NCBI GenBank assembly: GCA_918797485.1
Contig: CAKKNE010000001.1
Span: forward strand, 744,001 to 808,000
DNA from: Pelagomonas calceolata
Lineage: Eukaryota; Sar; Pelagophyceae; Pelagomonadales; Pelagomonadaceae
Length of the DNA stretch: 64,000 bases
Direction: 5' to 3'
This document shows, one piece after another, positions 9,654 through 19,648 of the stretch; the first letter of the stretch is position 1, and the number at the start of each line of letters is the position of its first letter. The notes under the pieces are model-generated. The model was not told the origin of the DNA. It saw only the letters and a program-made list of their open reading frames with translations, and ran no database searches. Position numbers and translations under genes: made by a program.

Positions 9654-9977
9654 ATGACCATGTGGCGGCGCATCGTAACGCTCGAGCTGTTCTGCGACCC
9701 CGTGACCGCCGCGGACGGCCATACGTATGAGCGCGTGGCGATCGAGGAGTGGCTCAAGACGAAGGGGACGTCTCCGATGACCCAGGAGCCGCTGACGGAC
9801 ACGCGGTTGATTCCGCAGTTCACGGTCAAGAAACTCGTATGTGCGTTCATGGACACGCGGCGGCGGTCATCGGTGGACGATGACGACGACGACGTCCCGC
9901 CCACTCCGGCGCCGCGACCGGCGCCGTCCTACGCGGACATGCTGCGGGCCGACGAGTGGCCGTCGCTCGGGTCCTAA
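9654..9977 (+). CDS. Short U-box protein, N-terminus possibly incomplete
   Basis: The frame reads TLELFCDPVTAADGHTYERVAIEEWLKTKGTSPMTQEPL...LIPQFTVKKLV, a U-box missing only the first strand (F.CPI) of the usual fold. U-boxes recruit E2 enzymes for ubiquitin transfer. From the chosen ATG at 9654 the product is 107 residues with an acidic, Pro-rich tail (DDDDDDVPPTPAPRP). The frame continues upstream without ATG to about 9576. An unseen 5' exon supplying the FxCPIT residues is therefore plausible; otherwise this is a minimal U-box. No substrate-binding repeats follow, which is unusual for plant/algal U-box ligases. Confidence 0.7.
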   Translation: MTMWRRIVTLELFCDPVTAADGHTYERVAIEEWLKTKGTSPMTQEPLTDTRLIPQFTVKKLVCAFMDTRRRSSVDDDDDDVPPTPAPRPAPSYADMLRADEWPSLGS

Positions 9978-10012
9978 GCTACTAACTAGCCTTACGCACC
10001 CCCCAAATCGAA

Positions 10013-11865
10013 TCAGAGCGCCAGCGCCGAGAACTTCGCCGTCGCCTTCAGCGACAGCTTGCCCGCGGTCCCGAGCGTCGCGCCCACTTGAGTGGAAGGA
10101 GCCGGCGCCGCATCGACACCAAGCGGCACCCAAGAAGCACCTTTCGCACTAGCCGCATTCTGCAAGTGCGACACCACGCTCGCCAAGTCAGCGAAGGGCA
10201 CGTCTACTTGTAAACCCTCGTTCGTCGAGGGATCCTTAACTTCCATATCTTTGACCCTCACGAGACCGCGGGCCCACTCGCCGGGCGCCACGAAGGCGAC
10301 GAGCCGCGCGCCTTGCCGGTTGGCCAGATCAAAAGCTTTCCGCGCTTTGCACGCCGTCAACGCGGCGTCGACCGACAGCCCCGCTTTTCGTAAGGAAGCG
10401 GCAACTTTCAGCGCATGAGGCTGCATCGTCGCGTCAAAAGGCGCGACGACCACATCGACCGACGGCGACGCGTCCGGCATCAACCCGTAGTCCTTCAATA
10501 ATTCAACGACGACGCAGTCCCCGAAGCCGAAGCCACAGAACGGGATTTGACATTTCTCGCCTCCATATAACTCCGCTAACCGGTCGTACCGACCCCCGCC
10601 ACAGATGGCCCGGAGTTCACCCTTCCTGTCGAAAGCCTCGAAGACCACGCCCGTGTAGTAGGCTAAACCTCGCACTACACTTGCATCGAAGTCGAGGTAG
10701 TCCCCCACACCGTACGCTTTGCATAATTCGAACAGCGTCTTGAGTTCGGCAATCGCCGGGTCTGATTGGGATAAACCGACGGCCTTCGCTAGGTCATCAA
10801 CACTAGAAGCCTGTAAGCATTGCAAGATAACATCAGCTGTTTGTGAGGGTAATTCGAGATCCTCGGTCAGCATGCACTTGACCGCCTCGGCGCCGATCTT
10901 GTCTAATTTATCGACGACCACACAAACGCGCTCGAACTTGTCCCTCGGGACGCCTGCCTTCGTGATGGCCACATCTAAGACTTTTCTCGAGTTGACCCGA
11001 ATCCCGACAATGTCCGGACCCACGCCCAGTCGCTTGAAGAACGTCGCGACCGCCGTGAGCAACTCAACTTCGGCGACGATGCCGGGCTCGCCGACCTGCG
11101 CGGGAATACCGATGCTGTGCCTGCTCGATGGCGTGGAGGCTCACGAAGGTCTCTCGCAGTAGCCTCAGGATCATTTCCACACAGTTCACGGACGATGTCC
11201 ATGTTCCACTGGTAGTGCTCCCGCTTCCTCCCCCGCTGCGTCGTCTCGAAGCGCCAGCATTGTGGTATACTAAACCACTTGAGGGGCAGAGCTGCCCTAA
11301 CTTCGCCCGTAGCTAGATTCGTGAGGTTGAGGACCATCCTCGCTAGACTCGGAGTCATCTCCGGCCGCAACGTGACGCGGGCCCCCTCCTTGTCCGTGAA
11401 GCAGTACATCTGCTGGCTTATTTCTTCCCCTGCTTTTCGTTCATATAACTCGACATGTTCCAAGACCGGCGCGTCGTACTCCTTGAACCCGAACTCTTTT
11501 GCTGTTTGTCTCATATGATCAAAAAGCCAGTTCCGCACCTTCATCTCGGCCGGTTCGAAGTCTCTCGTCCCGGACGGTGGGTCGAGCCAGAAGGGCCGCG
11601 GCACCTCTTCTTGTGGTGCTTCTGCGGCGGCTTTATCTAGCGCTTTTTTTATTTTATCTTTCTTTATGGTAGAATCGTTAATACGTTCCACGACTTTCTT
11701 GAGCAATGAATCCTTGCCCTTCTTCTCCGCGGCCTTTTTCTCTTTTAGAGCGGCGGCCTCGGCGGCGGTGGGCTTGGACTTCGGGTTCTCGACGGTTAAG
11801 GACCGCCATTCCCGGACTTCGTCCGGTTTTAATAGAGCGCCGATGTCCGGGCCGCCGCGCGGCAT
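10013..11865 (-). CDS. HARS: Histidyl-tRNA synthetase (two exons)
   Basis: The enzyme charges tRNA-His in translation. Exon 1 is 11194-11865 and exon 2 is 10013-11095; joined in phase 0 they give 584 residues. A Lys-rich N-terminal helix (WHEP-like, about 1-85) precedes the catalytic core. Class II motif 1 follows PSGTRDF, motif 2 is [10 protein letters not shown]...[22 protein letters not shown], and the HisRS signature [11 protein letters not shown] and GFGFGDCVV lie in exon 2. The anticodon-binding domain covers about the last 100 residues. The splice junction falls inside the conserved NMDI/VGEPG block, and the join restores the family sequence exactly. The intervening 98 bp is an introner, described separately. 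Confidence 0.95.
11096..11193 (-). mobile_element. Introner element forming the HisRS intron
   Basis: In gene sense the 98-bp intron is GT...AG. Its first 8 bases (GTCCGTGA, plus 11186-11193) match 6 of 8 with the first 8 bases of exon 2 (GTCGGCGA, plus 11088-11095), as expected of a decayed target duplication that supplies the donor. Just inside are ACTGTGTGGAAATGATC at the 5' end and ATTCCCGCGCAG at the 3' end, the family's inverted ends. The core ACGCCATCGAGCAGG is shared with the introner at 54827. Confidence 0.8.
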
Positions 11866-12057
11866 CGTCGGCGTATTGCGTGGCTGTGGCTGTGGAGAGG
11901 CGAGGTGCTCCTCACGCGTCGCTGCGGCTGCAGTTGGCGGCAGAGCTGCGCCGTTCGCTGCGCAGCGTCAATAGAGATGAGAGTGCGCCGTTAGCGGTGC
12001 CAGCGATAGCGATTCTGGACGCCTAAGCTCGCAAAAGTTGACGATCGTCGACTTTAG

Positions 12058-12079
12058 GTAGCGGTCGTAAGGCACTAGC
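12058..12079 (+). promoter_or_regulatory. Near-palindromic element in divergent promoter (HisRS / RAD51C)
   Basis: The element starts GTAGCGG and ends GGCACTAGC, matching GCTAGCG - spacer - ACACTAGC. It sits 193 bp from the HisRS start and 177 bp from the RAD51C start in the 390-bp gap 11866-12255, which holds no gene. Directly before the RAD51C ATG is CGCCATCGACGCGCACG, the introner-like core. Confidence 0.55.
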
Positions 12080-12255
12080 AAAATGAAAACTGCCGCGCGC
12101 GGCCCAAATCTGTGCCGCTGTGACACCATCTCCTGCGCAGAGCTTCGTTTCCAGCTCTCCTTTGCTGCGCTGAGAGGCACTCGATCGCTGGCGTCGCTCC
12201 GCCGCCGCTGTGGTGCTCTACAGAGAGCAGCACTCAAACGCCATCGACGCGCACG

Positions 12256-13281
12256 ATGGACGCCCACGCCTCCACACCATTAGAACATGTAGCGCTGCGG
12301 CCGAAGGACCACGCGTTGTTAGGCAGGGGCGGCTTTAGAAGAGTAGGCGATTTGGTGGGAGTCGACGTAAACACAGCCGCATCAAGCATGAGGATAGGCC
12401 CGGACAAGGCCCAAGCTTTACTCGAAGAAGTCGAAGAGAAAGCCAAACCACCGCCCTGGCATTCAGCAAGAGAACTCGAAGCCCAGGAGCACCAGCGCGT
12501 GCCGGTCGTGTCGTTCTGCCGAGGCATCGATGAGCTCCTGGAGGGCGGCGCCAAACCAGGAAAGGTCCTGGAGGTCTGCGGCGGGCCCGGCGCCGGGAAG
12601 ACGCAATTATTACTACAGCTGTGTGTGGACGCGACGATTCCCCATCAGTTCTGCGGTGCTGGAGGTTCGAGCGTTTTTATAGATGCGGACGGCTCCTTCG
12701 CACCGTCGCGGTGCGCCCAGCTCGCCAAGGAGGTGGCGAAGCACGTCCACCGGCTCGCTCGCAAAAAACCGGAACACCAAGCAGCAGCGGCTTCATATTC
12801 GGAGGACGCGTGCCTGGACGCCATCCACGTCTACCGGGCTTTGGATCACGGCGGTGTCGTGCGTGCGCTCGCGCAGGCGTCGACAATTCCCGATCTCAAG
12901 CTCCTTGTTGTTGACAGCGTCGCGGCGCACCTGCGGACCTTCGAGGGTGACCCCGGCGAGCGCATTCGGATCATCGCGAAGCTCGCTTTGGACTTGTCGA
13001 GGGTGGCTCGGCGTGGCGTGGCTGTGGTGGTCTCGAACCAACTCGCCTCGAACCTGACCTCGGATAAGCCAGGCCCGGCCTTAGGCGAGGCCTGGTCCCA
13101 CGCCTGCGACGAGCGGCTGATGCTGCAGCGCGATGCGTCCGGGAAGCGGTCGGCGACGCTGGCGAAGAGTTCAGTGAGGGCGGTCGGTTCTGCACCGTTC
13201 GTGGTGGATGAGCGCGGCGTGCGCGACGCGGCGCGGAAGCGGCGGGGGACGGGTAGTTCTGGGACGGCGGCGTCGGCGTGA
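12256..13281 (+). CDS. RAD51C-like RecA-family recombinase
   Basis: The 341-residue ATPase belongs to the RAD51 paralogues. A short N-terminal helix-hairpin-helix region (about 10-75) is followed by FCRGIDELLEGGAKPGKVLEVCGGPGAGKTQLLLQLCVD, with Walker A GGPGAGKT near 109-116. SVFIDADGSF and Walker B LLVVDS at about 216-221 follow, then VVVSNQLASNL and GPALGEAWSHACDERLML. IPHQFCGAGGSSVFID and the ALGEAW block are closest to RAD51C as I remember it. Role: homologous recombination repair in the nucleus, within RAD51C-XRCC3-type complexes. No long basic tail is present apart from KRRGTGSSG. XRCC3 or DMC1 are less likely. Confidence 0.88.
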   Translation: MDAHASTPLEHVALRPKDHALLGRGGFRRVGDLVGVDVNTAASSMRIGPDKAQALLEEVEEKAKPPPWHSARELEAQEHQRVPVVSFCRGIDELLEGGAKPGKVLEVCGGPGAGKTQLLLQLCVDATIPHQFCGAGGSSVFIDADGSFAPSRCAQLAKEVAKHVHRLARKKPEHQAAAASYSEDACLDAIHVYRALDHGGVVRALAQASTIPDLKLLVVDSVAAHLRTFEGDPGERIRIIAKLALDLSRVARRGVAVVVSNQLASNLTSDKPGPALGEAWSHACDERLMLQRDASGKRSATLAKSSVRAVGSAPFVVDERGVRDAARKRRGTGSSGTAASA

Positions 13282-13901
13282 GGTGTGTCGTGTGTAAGGT
13301 GAGTGTGTCGTAGTCATTTTTTTGTCCGCGCCGACGGCCGCCGGGCACCGGGTCTTCGGCAACACGGCGACGGCGTCTCTGGCGTGTCCTAACCCGTTGG
13401 CTCGTCTCTGCAGCGATCGTGATCTGTACTTGACCGGTGCGGCTCGCGGCGCCTCGGCAATTTGGAGATAACACGGCATCGACCTAAAACACCGTATAAC
13501 ACCGCGTACCGCTAATCAATTCCAATACTGACATTCGCATTGCTGCTCGCTTGGTCTGAACGGATCACGGTTGCAACGCCGCGGCAAGCCGTGCGCCTCC
13601 TGCGGGGCACGCTGCACTCTCTGAAATGTTATCCTGATGAGATTCAGGCGGCGCCGTAGCACGGTTATGCATCTCAGCAATGCGAGGCCATGCGACGAGC
13701 GCAGCGCACAATGGATGCGCGTCAGATGATGCATTTGCAGCTCGGTTGGCCAGCACACACGTCGTCGCGCATGCGCCCCGCTTGACCAGCACACACGAGG
13801 CGCTGTCGCCGCGGTATTGCAAGAAACACACGCCAGACGCCGTCGCCGCGCTCACACATGCGCACCCTCGAGACGCCGTCGCCACGCAGGCACAAACAAA
13901 G
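13282..13901. other. Intergenic region; possible 5' leader of NDP kinase
   Basis: No independent gene is seen. The NDPK frame is open upstream to an ATG at 13680, which would add 74 residues without signal or transit character. Two copies of the ACGCCGTCGCC core lie at 13838-13850 and 13874-13884, 20-60 bp upstream of the NDPK start. Confidence 0.5.
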
Positions 13902-14366
13902 ATGGCCGCCATGATGGACTTGGAACGGACCTACATCATGATCAAGCCCGACGGCGTCCAGCGCGGTCTTATTGGAGACATCGTCAAGCGCTTCGAGCAG
14001 AAGGGCTTCAAGCTCGTCGCGGCCAAGCTCTACAGCCCGTCGCGCGCGCACTTCGAGAAGCACTACGAGGACCTGAAGGGCAAGAAGTTCTTCCCGTCGA
14101 TGATCGACTACATGATCACGGGCCCCGTCTTCTGCATGGTCTGGGCCGGCAAGGGCGCCGTGAAGACGGGCCGCAAGATGCTCGGCGAGACGAACCCCGC
14201 CGACTCGCTGCCCGGGTCCATCCGCGGCGACTTCTGCATCGACATCGGGCGCAACATCTGCCACGGCTCCGACACCGTCGAGAACGCGGAAAAGGAGATC
14301 GCGCTCTGGTTCCCGGAAGGCACGAACGCGTGGACGTCGCACTCGCAGGGCTGGATCTACGAGTAG
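13902..14366 (+). CDS. NDPK: Nucleoside diphosphate kinase
   Basis: The 154-residue enzyme transfers the gamma-phosphate between nucleoside triphosphates and diphosphates through a phosphohistidine. All family blocks are present: [35 protein letters not shown], the [26 protein letters not shown] block, [23 protein letters not shown] with active-site His about residue 121, and EIALWFPEG near the C-terminus. Length is that of the group I hexameric kinases. I chose the ATG at 13902 (AAAGATGGCC) because the conserved fold begins there; the next ATGs at 13911 and 13914 are also possible, and the in-frame ATG at 13680 looks like leader sequence. Codon use is very GC-biased, as expected for strong expression. 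Confidence 0.96.
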   Translation: MAAMMDLERTYIMIKPDGVQRGLIGDIVKRFEQKGFKLVAAKLYSPSRAHFEKHYEDLKGKKFFPSMIDYMITGPVFCMVWAGKGAVKTGRKMLGETNPADSLPGSIRGDFCIDIGRNICHGSDTVENAEKEIALWFPEGTNAWTSHSQGWIYE

Positions 14367-14569
14367 ATTCCTTGGCGTAAGGTGGTTCCAAGTAGCTTCC
14401 CTGCGTGACCGCCCGCCCAGTAGTCCTCATACGCCGTCGCCCCGAGTGTTCGCGTTCCCGGACCGGGTACTCCTATTTCAGGAAAAGAACAAAGTATAGA
14501 AGAGGGAAACGCGTGAGGAAGGGAAGGAAGAGGCGTCGCCTAAGAAAGCGAACGCGCAGAGGGCGCGTC

Positions 14570-15609
14570 TCAGAGACGCAGCTCGGCCGAGATGGCTGGG
14601 TGGTCAGAGCCGCCGGTGCCGCGGTCTCTCGCATCGATCGTCGTCCACTCGCTTGTCGCGAAGATTTTGTCCAGGCCTCCGTAGCCGCCGAACTGGCCGG
14701 TTCCCATGTAGACGAGCGGAATGCCGCGGCTCGCGAGGTTCGACTCGAAGGAGCCCTCGGACGCACCACCCGAGGCGAACGGGTTGCAGTCGCCGACGAC
14801 GATGGTAGGACTACCGCCCGCGCCGAGCTCTTCGCGCTTGTCGACCAGCTGGCGCGCAATTCCCGCGTGGGTGTTGCGGTCCGTCGCGGCGCACCCGTTA
14901 TGCGGCAGGTGCGTGTTGAAGAACCAGAACTCGTCGCCCGTCGCGCGGATCTGGAACTTGCCCCAGGTCACCGTGCGCTGCGCGTAGCAGTCGCGCGGCA
15001 CGTCCATCCAGCCGCTCTCGAGGGCCTCGAGGCGCGACCCGTAGCACCCCACTGGTCGCTACCGACTTCGCGCCAGCCCGACGCCAGGAGCGTGAAGCGC
15101 GCGTCGTCCCACGCGATCGGCGACGGGTTGTCGTTGTAGCCGCCGATCGCGGTCGGCTCGTAGTAGCTCCACCCGTTCATGCGCGGCACGGAGTTGATGA
15201 CGTTCGCGACGCCGGTCGCCTCTTGGAAGCCGATGATGTCGAAGGACTGGCTCTGGATCTTGTCGTAGAGCGCGCCCCAGCGATTATTCGCGCCGACGTT
15301 CCACTCGTAGAGGTTGAACGTGGCGACCTCGAGGTCGGCGCCTGGCTGGACCGGCGGCGCCGGCGCCGGCGCCGGCGCGTCGCCGGCGCACGAGCCGCAA
15401 ATGCTTGGGAATTCTCCCGCGACGGTCGAGCACGCCTCGGCCTCGCTCATGGCGCGGTTGTTGATTAGCCACGTGATGCGGTCACCGCACGTGGCCGAAG
15501 GCGCCTCGGCGTTCGCGGCAAGCGCATTCCAGTCGCAAGCAGAGTTGCAGAAGAGGTTGGCGCGGGCGCCGGCGGCGAGCGCTACTAAGAGAGCGAGAGA
15601 TTTGTTCAT
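14570..15609 (-). CDS. Secreted endonuclease/exonuclease/phosphatase-family protein with an apparent frameshift
   Basis: The start at 15609 gives a signal peptide (MNKSLALLVALAAGARA) and then a Cys-rich segment (FCNSACDW...CGDRITWLINNRAMSEAEACSTV...FPSICGSC) of a kind common in heterokont secreted proteins. A DNase I-like domain follows: LEVATFNLYEWN, IIGFQEATG, WAFFNTH-like FWFFNTHLPHNG, IVVGDCNPFASG and the terminal GGSDHPAISAEL (SDH motif). The catalytic Glu, Asp, Asn and His are visible. Near 15050 the reading frame changes: the first part ends WREVGSDQWG and the rest resumes YGSRLEALESGWMD in a frame shifted by two extra or one missing base. The gap is too small for an intron, so a sequencing error or a recent lesion is likely. 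Confidence 0.75.
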
Positions 15610-16195
15610 CGTGTGGAGTGCTGGTGCCTGCGCGCGGCAATCGCGCACGTGACGTGCGGCGGCGGCCGCGGCGCGGCCGACATGGACGGGTGACAGCCCG
15701 TGAGGAGGACGCGATTCCCGAAAATAAATAGCGCGCGAGGACGCGAGCGATGTGTGTGGCGCGTCCGAAGCGGGATTAGCCACGACGCGTGTACACACGC
15801 TCCGCAGTGCCCGAGGCCACCTTAGGGAGAGTTGTGTTTTGCGCCACGCGCGCGCGAGTATTTGTCCGCTTGTCGATGCGAGGCGCGAGACACGAGTCAG
15901 GAGATACTGCGGGACGCGGCGATGTACGTATTGCGACCTCGGGAAAGCCAGGAGCGGCACGCAAAACGGCGGGCAAGGCAAGGAGGTTGTACGGCAACGG
16001 GCAAGTTTTTCAGTCTCAGCAAATAAGGAGACTTTCGACTACTCGCCCTACGCTTCCCGGGCCCCCGGACCGTCTCTAGTGCGGGTAGTTGATATCCGCG
16101 GACCGCGCTCGCGACCGCCGCGAGACGAGCAAACAAAACCAAACACTCTAGCCAAAAACTGGCCAAAAACGCCATCGACGCGACAAGAACACTAA
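15610..16195. other. Intergenic region, no gene seen
   Basis: This 586-bp gap lies between two minus-strand genes. Open frames on both strands overlap one another and show no family similarity. An ACGCCATCGACGCGACA core copy lies at 16169-16185, just beyond the 3' end of the coiled-coil gene. Confidence 0.5.
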
Positions 16196-17005
16196 CTAGC
16201 CCCGATTACTCGCCGCATACGGATTCCGCGTCTTCCCGGCCGGCGGCGTCGTCCGCTTTTTCGCCTCGCGTCGTTGCGCCGCAGGCATCGGCGGCAAGGC
16301 GGGCGCCGGCGGGACCTGCGCCCCGGGGCCCGCCACCTTCGGAACCGCGAGGGGCGGCGCGCCCCGGCGCACGGCGGCATGCGCCAAAGCAGCCACCTCC
16401 GAATCCAACGCCGTACGAGCGTCGGCCGCCGCCCTTTCCGCGACGCGCACGGCCGCGAGCGTCTCGGCGACGCCCGCGACCCGTTCCCGCAGATTGTCCT
16501 GCTCCCGACGACTCGCCTCGGCCTCAGCAGACATAACATGTAAGACTTTCTGCGCCTCAGAACCGGCGTCCTCGGCGGCCTGGACGCGCCGCCGCATCTC
16601 CCTCAACTCCTCTCTCAACGAATCCACTTCGGTTTGTGATCTCTCTAGATCACCGAGTGCCGCGTTCTTCGCCTCCTGGACGTCTCCTAATTCCCTCTGC
16701 ACAGATTCCAGATGCCTCTCGAGGTCGACCTTGTCGGCCAATGCTGCTTGTAACTGATCATGCAAAGCATCAGTCGCGGTCTTGGCATCAGACGCAACAG
16801 TCTGCAATTGCCGCTGCAGGTTCTCCTTCGCGTTAGCTTCATTCAGTAGCTGTTGTTCGAGGTCCGCGTTCGCTCGGCGCGCGGCGTCGAGCTCCGCCAG
16901 CTTCGCTTGATACAATTCCATGGTCTCGGCGTCGCCCGCGGCGTCGGCCATCAAGGCGTTGAGCTGGTGGAGGAGCATCTCCTTCGATGCTCCTACATCT
17001 GCCAT
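16196..17005 (-). CDS. Coiled-coil protein of unknown function
   Basis: The 269-residue product is almost entirely predicted coiled coil: residues 10-200 show continuous heptad-like Leu/Ala spacing (LMADAAGDAETMELYQAKLAELDAARRANADLEQQLLNEANAKENLQRQLQTV). The last 70 residues are Pro/Arg-rich and basic (PPAPALPPMPAAQRREAKKRTT...KTRNPYAASNRG). No other domain is recognised. The start ATG has an antisense CGTCGATGGCGT copy about 20 bp upstream, which is in sense orientation for this gene. It is divergent from the secreted ankyrin gene. A scaffold or cytoskeletal role is only a guess. Confidence 0.65.
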   Translation of the reverse strand: MADVGASKEMLLHQLNALMADAAGDAETMELYQAKLAELDAARRANADLEQQLLNEANAKENLQRQLQTVASDAKTATDALHDQLQAALADKVDLERHLESVQRELGDVQEAKNAALGDLERSQTEVDSLREELREMRRRVQAAEDAGSEAQKVLHVMSAEAEASRREQDNLRERVAGVAETLAAVRVAERAAADARTALDSEVAALAHAAVRRGAPPLAVPKVAGPGAQVPPAPALPPMPAAQRREAKKRTTPPAGKTRNPYAASNRG

Positions 17006-17165
17006 TTTGAAGGTAACGTCTCGTCGATGGCGTTGGGGGAAGGCCGGTCCGGGGGCAGCCGATGCGCGCTGCAGCGATGCGTAGGCTGCGAGCCACGAAG
17101 CGTGCGATGCGTCCGCTCGCGCGTCCTGGGAAACAGGCCAGCCAAAGCTGCCAACGTTCGATATT

Positions 17166-17188
17166 GCTAGTGTCTTTCAGCCGCTAGC
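17166..17188 (-). promoter_or_regulatory. Near-palindromic element between coiled-coil and ankyrin genes
   Basis: The sequence reads GCTAGTGTCTTTCAG then CCGCTAGC, i.e. the element in reverse orientation. It is 161 bp upstream of the coiled-coil start and 119 bp upstream of the ankyrin start. Confidence 0.6.
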
Positions 17189-17306
17189 TGTCAGCCGGCG
17201 GACAAATTTGGGTTAAACTAACACCGCTAGGCTTGGACAAATCAGCGCGCATGCTAATTTGGACCACTCCTGCCACCCGAAGACCATAAGAGATCGATTC
17301 GCAGCG

Positions 17307-19541
17307 ATGCTGCACGCCCGAGCAAATGCAGCCCTGCTGCTGCTCTGGGCCGCGAGCGCCGCCGCCGAGGACAAGGCCATGCGAACGCTCTCGATAGGCA
17401 CGACGGGCGTCGCCGTCAAAATAAGACAAGGCCCGGCCTTCGACCAATTATTTACGTGGTCGAAGCATTTAGGAGATCGCGGCGCGACGCACGGCGAGGC
17501 CTCGGAAAGAGAACAGCGGGTGCATTCGCTAGTGGCGAGCGGCGCCTGGCCGGCCTACGCCTGGGACGAGTACCAACGATTGGCAGCAGGCAGCGGCCAG
17601 GTCGACTCGGGTTCTCTATTACGGGACTACGGCGTCGCGTTCTCCGTGGCCGAGCACGCATCGTCGGAGCCGCTCTTCCGGGCGGCCGCATCAAACGACG
17701 CGGCCGAGGTGCGACGGCTGTTGAAAGGCGATTATGAGAGCGACGCGGCGCTGCCCGACGGCACGACCGCTCTTCACGCGGCGGCGCTGAGCGATTCCAT
17801 AAAGGTAGCAAAGCTCCTTCTGGATAGCGCGGACGACGCGCGTTCACTAATAGAGGCGCGCGGCGCGCACGGGCTGACCGCGCTGCACACCGCGGCCGCC
17901 GCCAACGCTCTTAAAGTCGTCGCAGAACTGGTGAGGAGGGGCGCCGTCGTCGATGCTAGACATGCCTTCGCCAACTCGACAGCGTTACATTTCGCTGCCG
18001 AGGACGGCCATCATGAGATTATCAAAGCGCTATGTGACGCGGGCGCCGACGCCGACGCCTCTACAACATTAGGTGGAAGGCCGCTGCACGCGGCAGCCCA
18101 GAAGGGCCACGGGAAAGCCATTGATGCTTTATTGGAATGCGGCGCGTCGACAGAAGCCCTCCTGAACAACGACACGACACCTCTTTATTTAGCAGCTCTG
18201 GAGGGCCACGCGGCCGCCGCGCGCGCCTTAGTGCAAGGAGGCGCATCTCTCACCCCCACGATCCAGCGGAGAGCGGGGTCCGCGTCGCGCGCCGTCGCCG
18301 CCGCACATGACAGGAACGACTGGCGGCCGAACGCCGAGCCCGGCAACGGGGCCACGCCGTTGCACGCGGCGGCGGAGCACGGCCACGTGGATGTTGTTTC
18401 TATTCTCCTGGAGGCGGGCGCTCCCATTGATGACCGGTCCATGAGCGGTGTCTCTCCTTTACATTTGGCGAGTGGCTACGAGCGCCTCGACGTCCTCTCA
18501 TTGTTATTGGAGAAGGGTGCGACCGTCGACATCGGCGATATGCGGGGCGCGACGCCGCTGCAACACGGCGTCGCGTCTCTGCGAATAGTGGAGGCTTTAC
18601 TTGAGCGGGGCGCGGACCCGAACGCTCGACGAAGAGACGGCGCGACGGCCGTGCACGCGGCAGCGTCGCTCGGCAACGTTGAGGTATTGCGCTTTCTTGT
18701 GCAGAAAGGTGGGCTGGCTGCGAGTGCCACCGAGGACGGCGTGACGCCGCTGCTGGTCGCGGCGACCGACGAAACGTTGATAGACGCCCTGGCGGACGCC
18801 TCCGACCTCAAAGCAGCCCTGGGGATACCGGGCCCCGCCACGGACTCGATCATTACGCACTCGCGCGAGGCGAAGACGGGCGACCCCCCTCTAAGTCACG
18901 CGGTGCGCAAGGGGGCACGTGCATCGGCCAAGCGTCTGTTAAAGCTGGGCGCGGACCCCAACCTCAAGTCCGAGGACTCGGGCTGCGCTCCGTTACATTT
19001 TGCTGCTAATAACGACGACGGCCACCTCGTCGAGGCTCTGGTGAAAAATGGGGCTCTGGTAGATACAACATCGGTGGAGTTGGGCGGCTCCACTCCGTTG
19101 TACATCGCCGCGACGCGCGGCGCGACAAGCGCGGCCGTGGCTCTGTTGGACGCGGGCGCCGACCCGGACCTCGCCGTCGACAACGGCGAGACTCCGTTAC
19201 TAGCCGCGATCGAGGGCGACTTTATCCAAGTGGTCCGCGCGTTACTGTCGGAGGAGGCCGAGGCGCCCGTGCGGACCGCAGACCCGAACAAAGGTACACA
19301 ATCGTCGTCGGTCCGCCAGGCGCCGTTGCTGTTGGCCGTGGCGCGGGGCCGCGTCGACGCCGCGGCGGCGCTGCTCGAGGCCGGGGCGAACTGCGCCATG
19401 CTCGTGGCGTCGCGGCCAGGGGAGCCGCCCGAGAATTTGATCGACGTCGCGCGGCAGCGGCGGGACCACGCGATGCTCCAGCTGCTCGTGAAAAACGAGG
19501 AGGCGTGCGACGTCGGCCTCGAGGACATGGAATCAGACTAA
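17307..19541 (+). CDS. Secreted or luminal ankyrin-repeat protein
   Basis: From the ATG at 17307 the protein has 744 residues. It starts with a clear signal peptide (MLHARANAALLLLWAASAAAEDK), which is unusual for ankyrin proteins. A roughly 110-residue non-repeat region follows, then about 16 ankyrin repeats (about 125-725). The consensus TPLHxAAxxGHxxxVxxLLxxGA is seen repeatedly, for example GATPLHAAAEHGHVDVVSILLEAGAPID and TALHFAAEDGHHEIIKALCDAGADAD. The frame is also open upstream to a TTG at 17259, but that start would bury the signal. Function is not recognisable beyond protein binding. If the signal peptide is real, the repeats face the ER lumen, plastid intermembrane space or cell surface. 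Confidence 0.85.
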   Translation: MLHARANAALLLLWAASAAAEDKAMRTLSIGTTGVAVKIRQGPAFDQLFTWSKHLGDRGATHGEASEREQRVHSLVASGAWPAYAWDEYQRLAAGSGQVDSGSLLRDYGVAFSVAEHASSEPLFRAAASNDAAEVRRLLKGDYESDAALPDGTTALHAAALSDSIKVAKLLLDSADDARSLIEARGAHGLTALHTAAAANALKVVAELVRRGAVVDARHAFANSTALHFAAEDGHHEIIKALCDAGADADASTTLGGRPLHAAAQKGHGKAIDALLECGASTEALLNNDTTPLYLAALEGHAAAARALVQGGASLTPTIQRRAGSASRAVAAAHDRNDWRPNAEPGNGATPLHAAAEHGHVDVVSILLEAGAPIDDRSMSGVSPLHLASGYERLDVLSLLLEKGATVDIGDMRGATPLQHGVASLRIVEALLERGADPNARRRDGATAVHAAASLGNVEVLRFLVQKGGLAASATEDGVTPLLVAATDETLIDALADASDLKAALGIPGPATDSIITHSREAKTGDPPLSHAVRKGARASAKRLLKLGADPNLKSEDSGCAPLHFAANNDDGHLVEALVKNGALVDTTSVELGGSTPLYIAATRGATSAAVALLDAGADPDLAVDNGETPLLAAIEGDFIQVVRALLSEEAEAPVRTADPNKGTQSSSVRQAPLLLAVARGRVDAAAALLEAGANCAMLVASRPGEPPENLIDVARQRRDHAMLQLLVKNEEACDVGLEDMESD

Positions 19542-19648
19542 TTTTGTGGTTGTTGTTGTAATCTAGCATTTTTGTGAGTTGAAAAATCGGGTTTTTCAAG
19601 CCGAGTCAAGCCGCCGCGCAAGCCAATAGCCCACCGCAAAAAGGAGGC

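Noticed and set aside
13680-13901. N-terminal extension of NDP kinase
   Set aside because: It has an ATG but no signal, transit or conserved character; conserved sequence begins at 13902 in a good start context.
13722-14342. 206-codon frame antisense to NDP kinase
   Set aside because: It exactly shadows the conserved NDPK codons and shows no domain.
15030-15070. Programmed ribosomal frameshift in the nuclease-like gene
   Set aside because: No slippery heptamer or downstream structure is evident; a sequencing or mutational indel is simpler.
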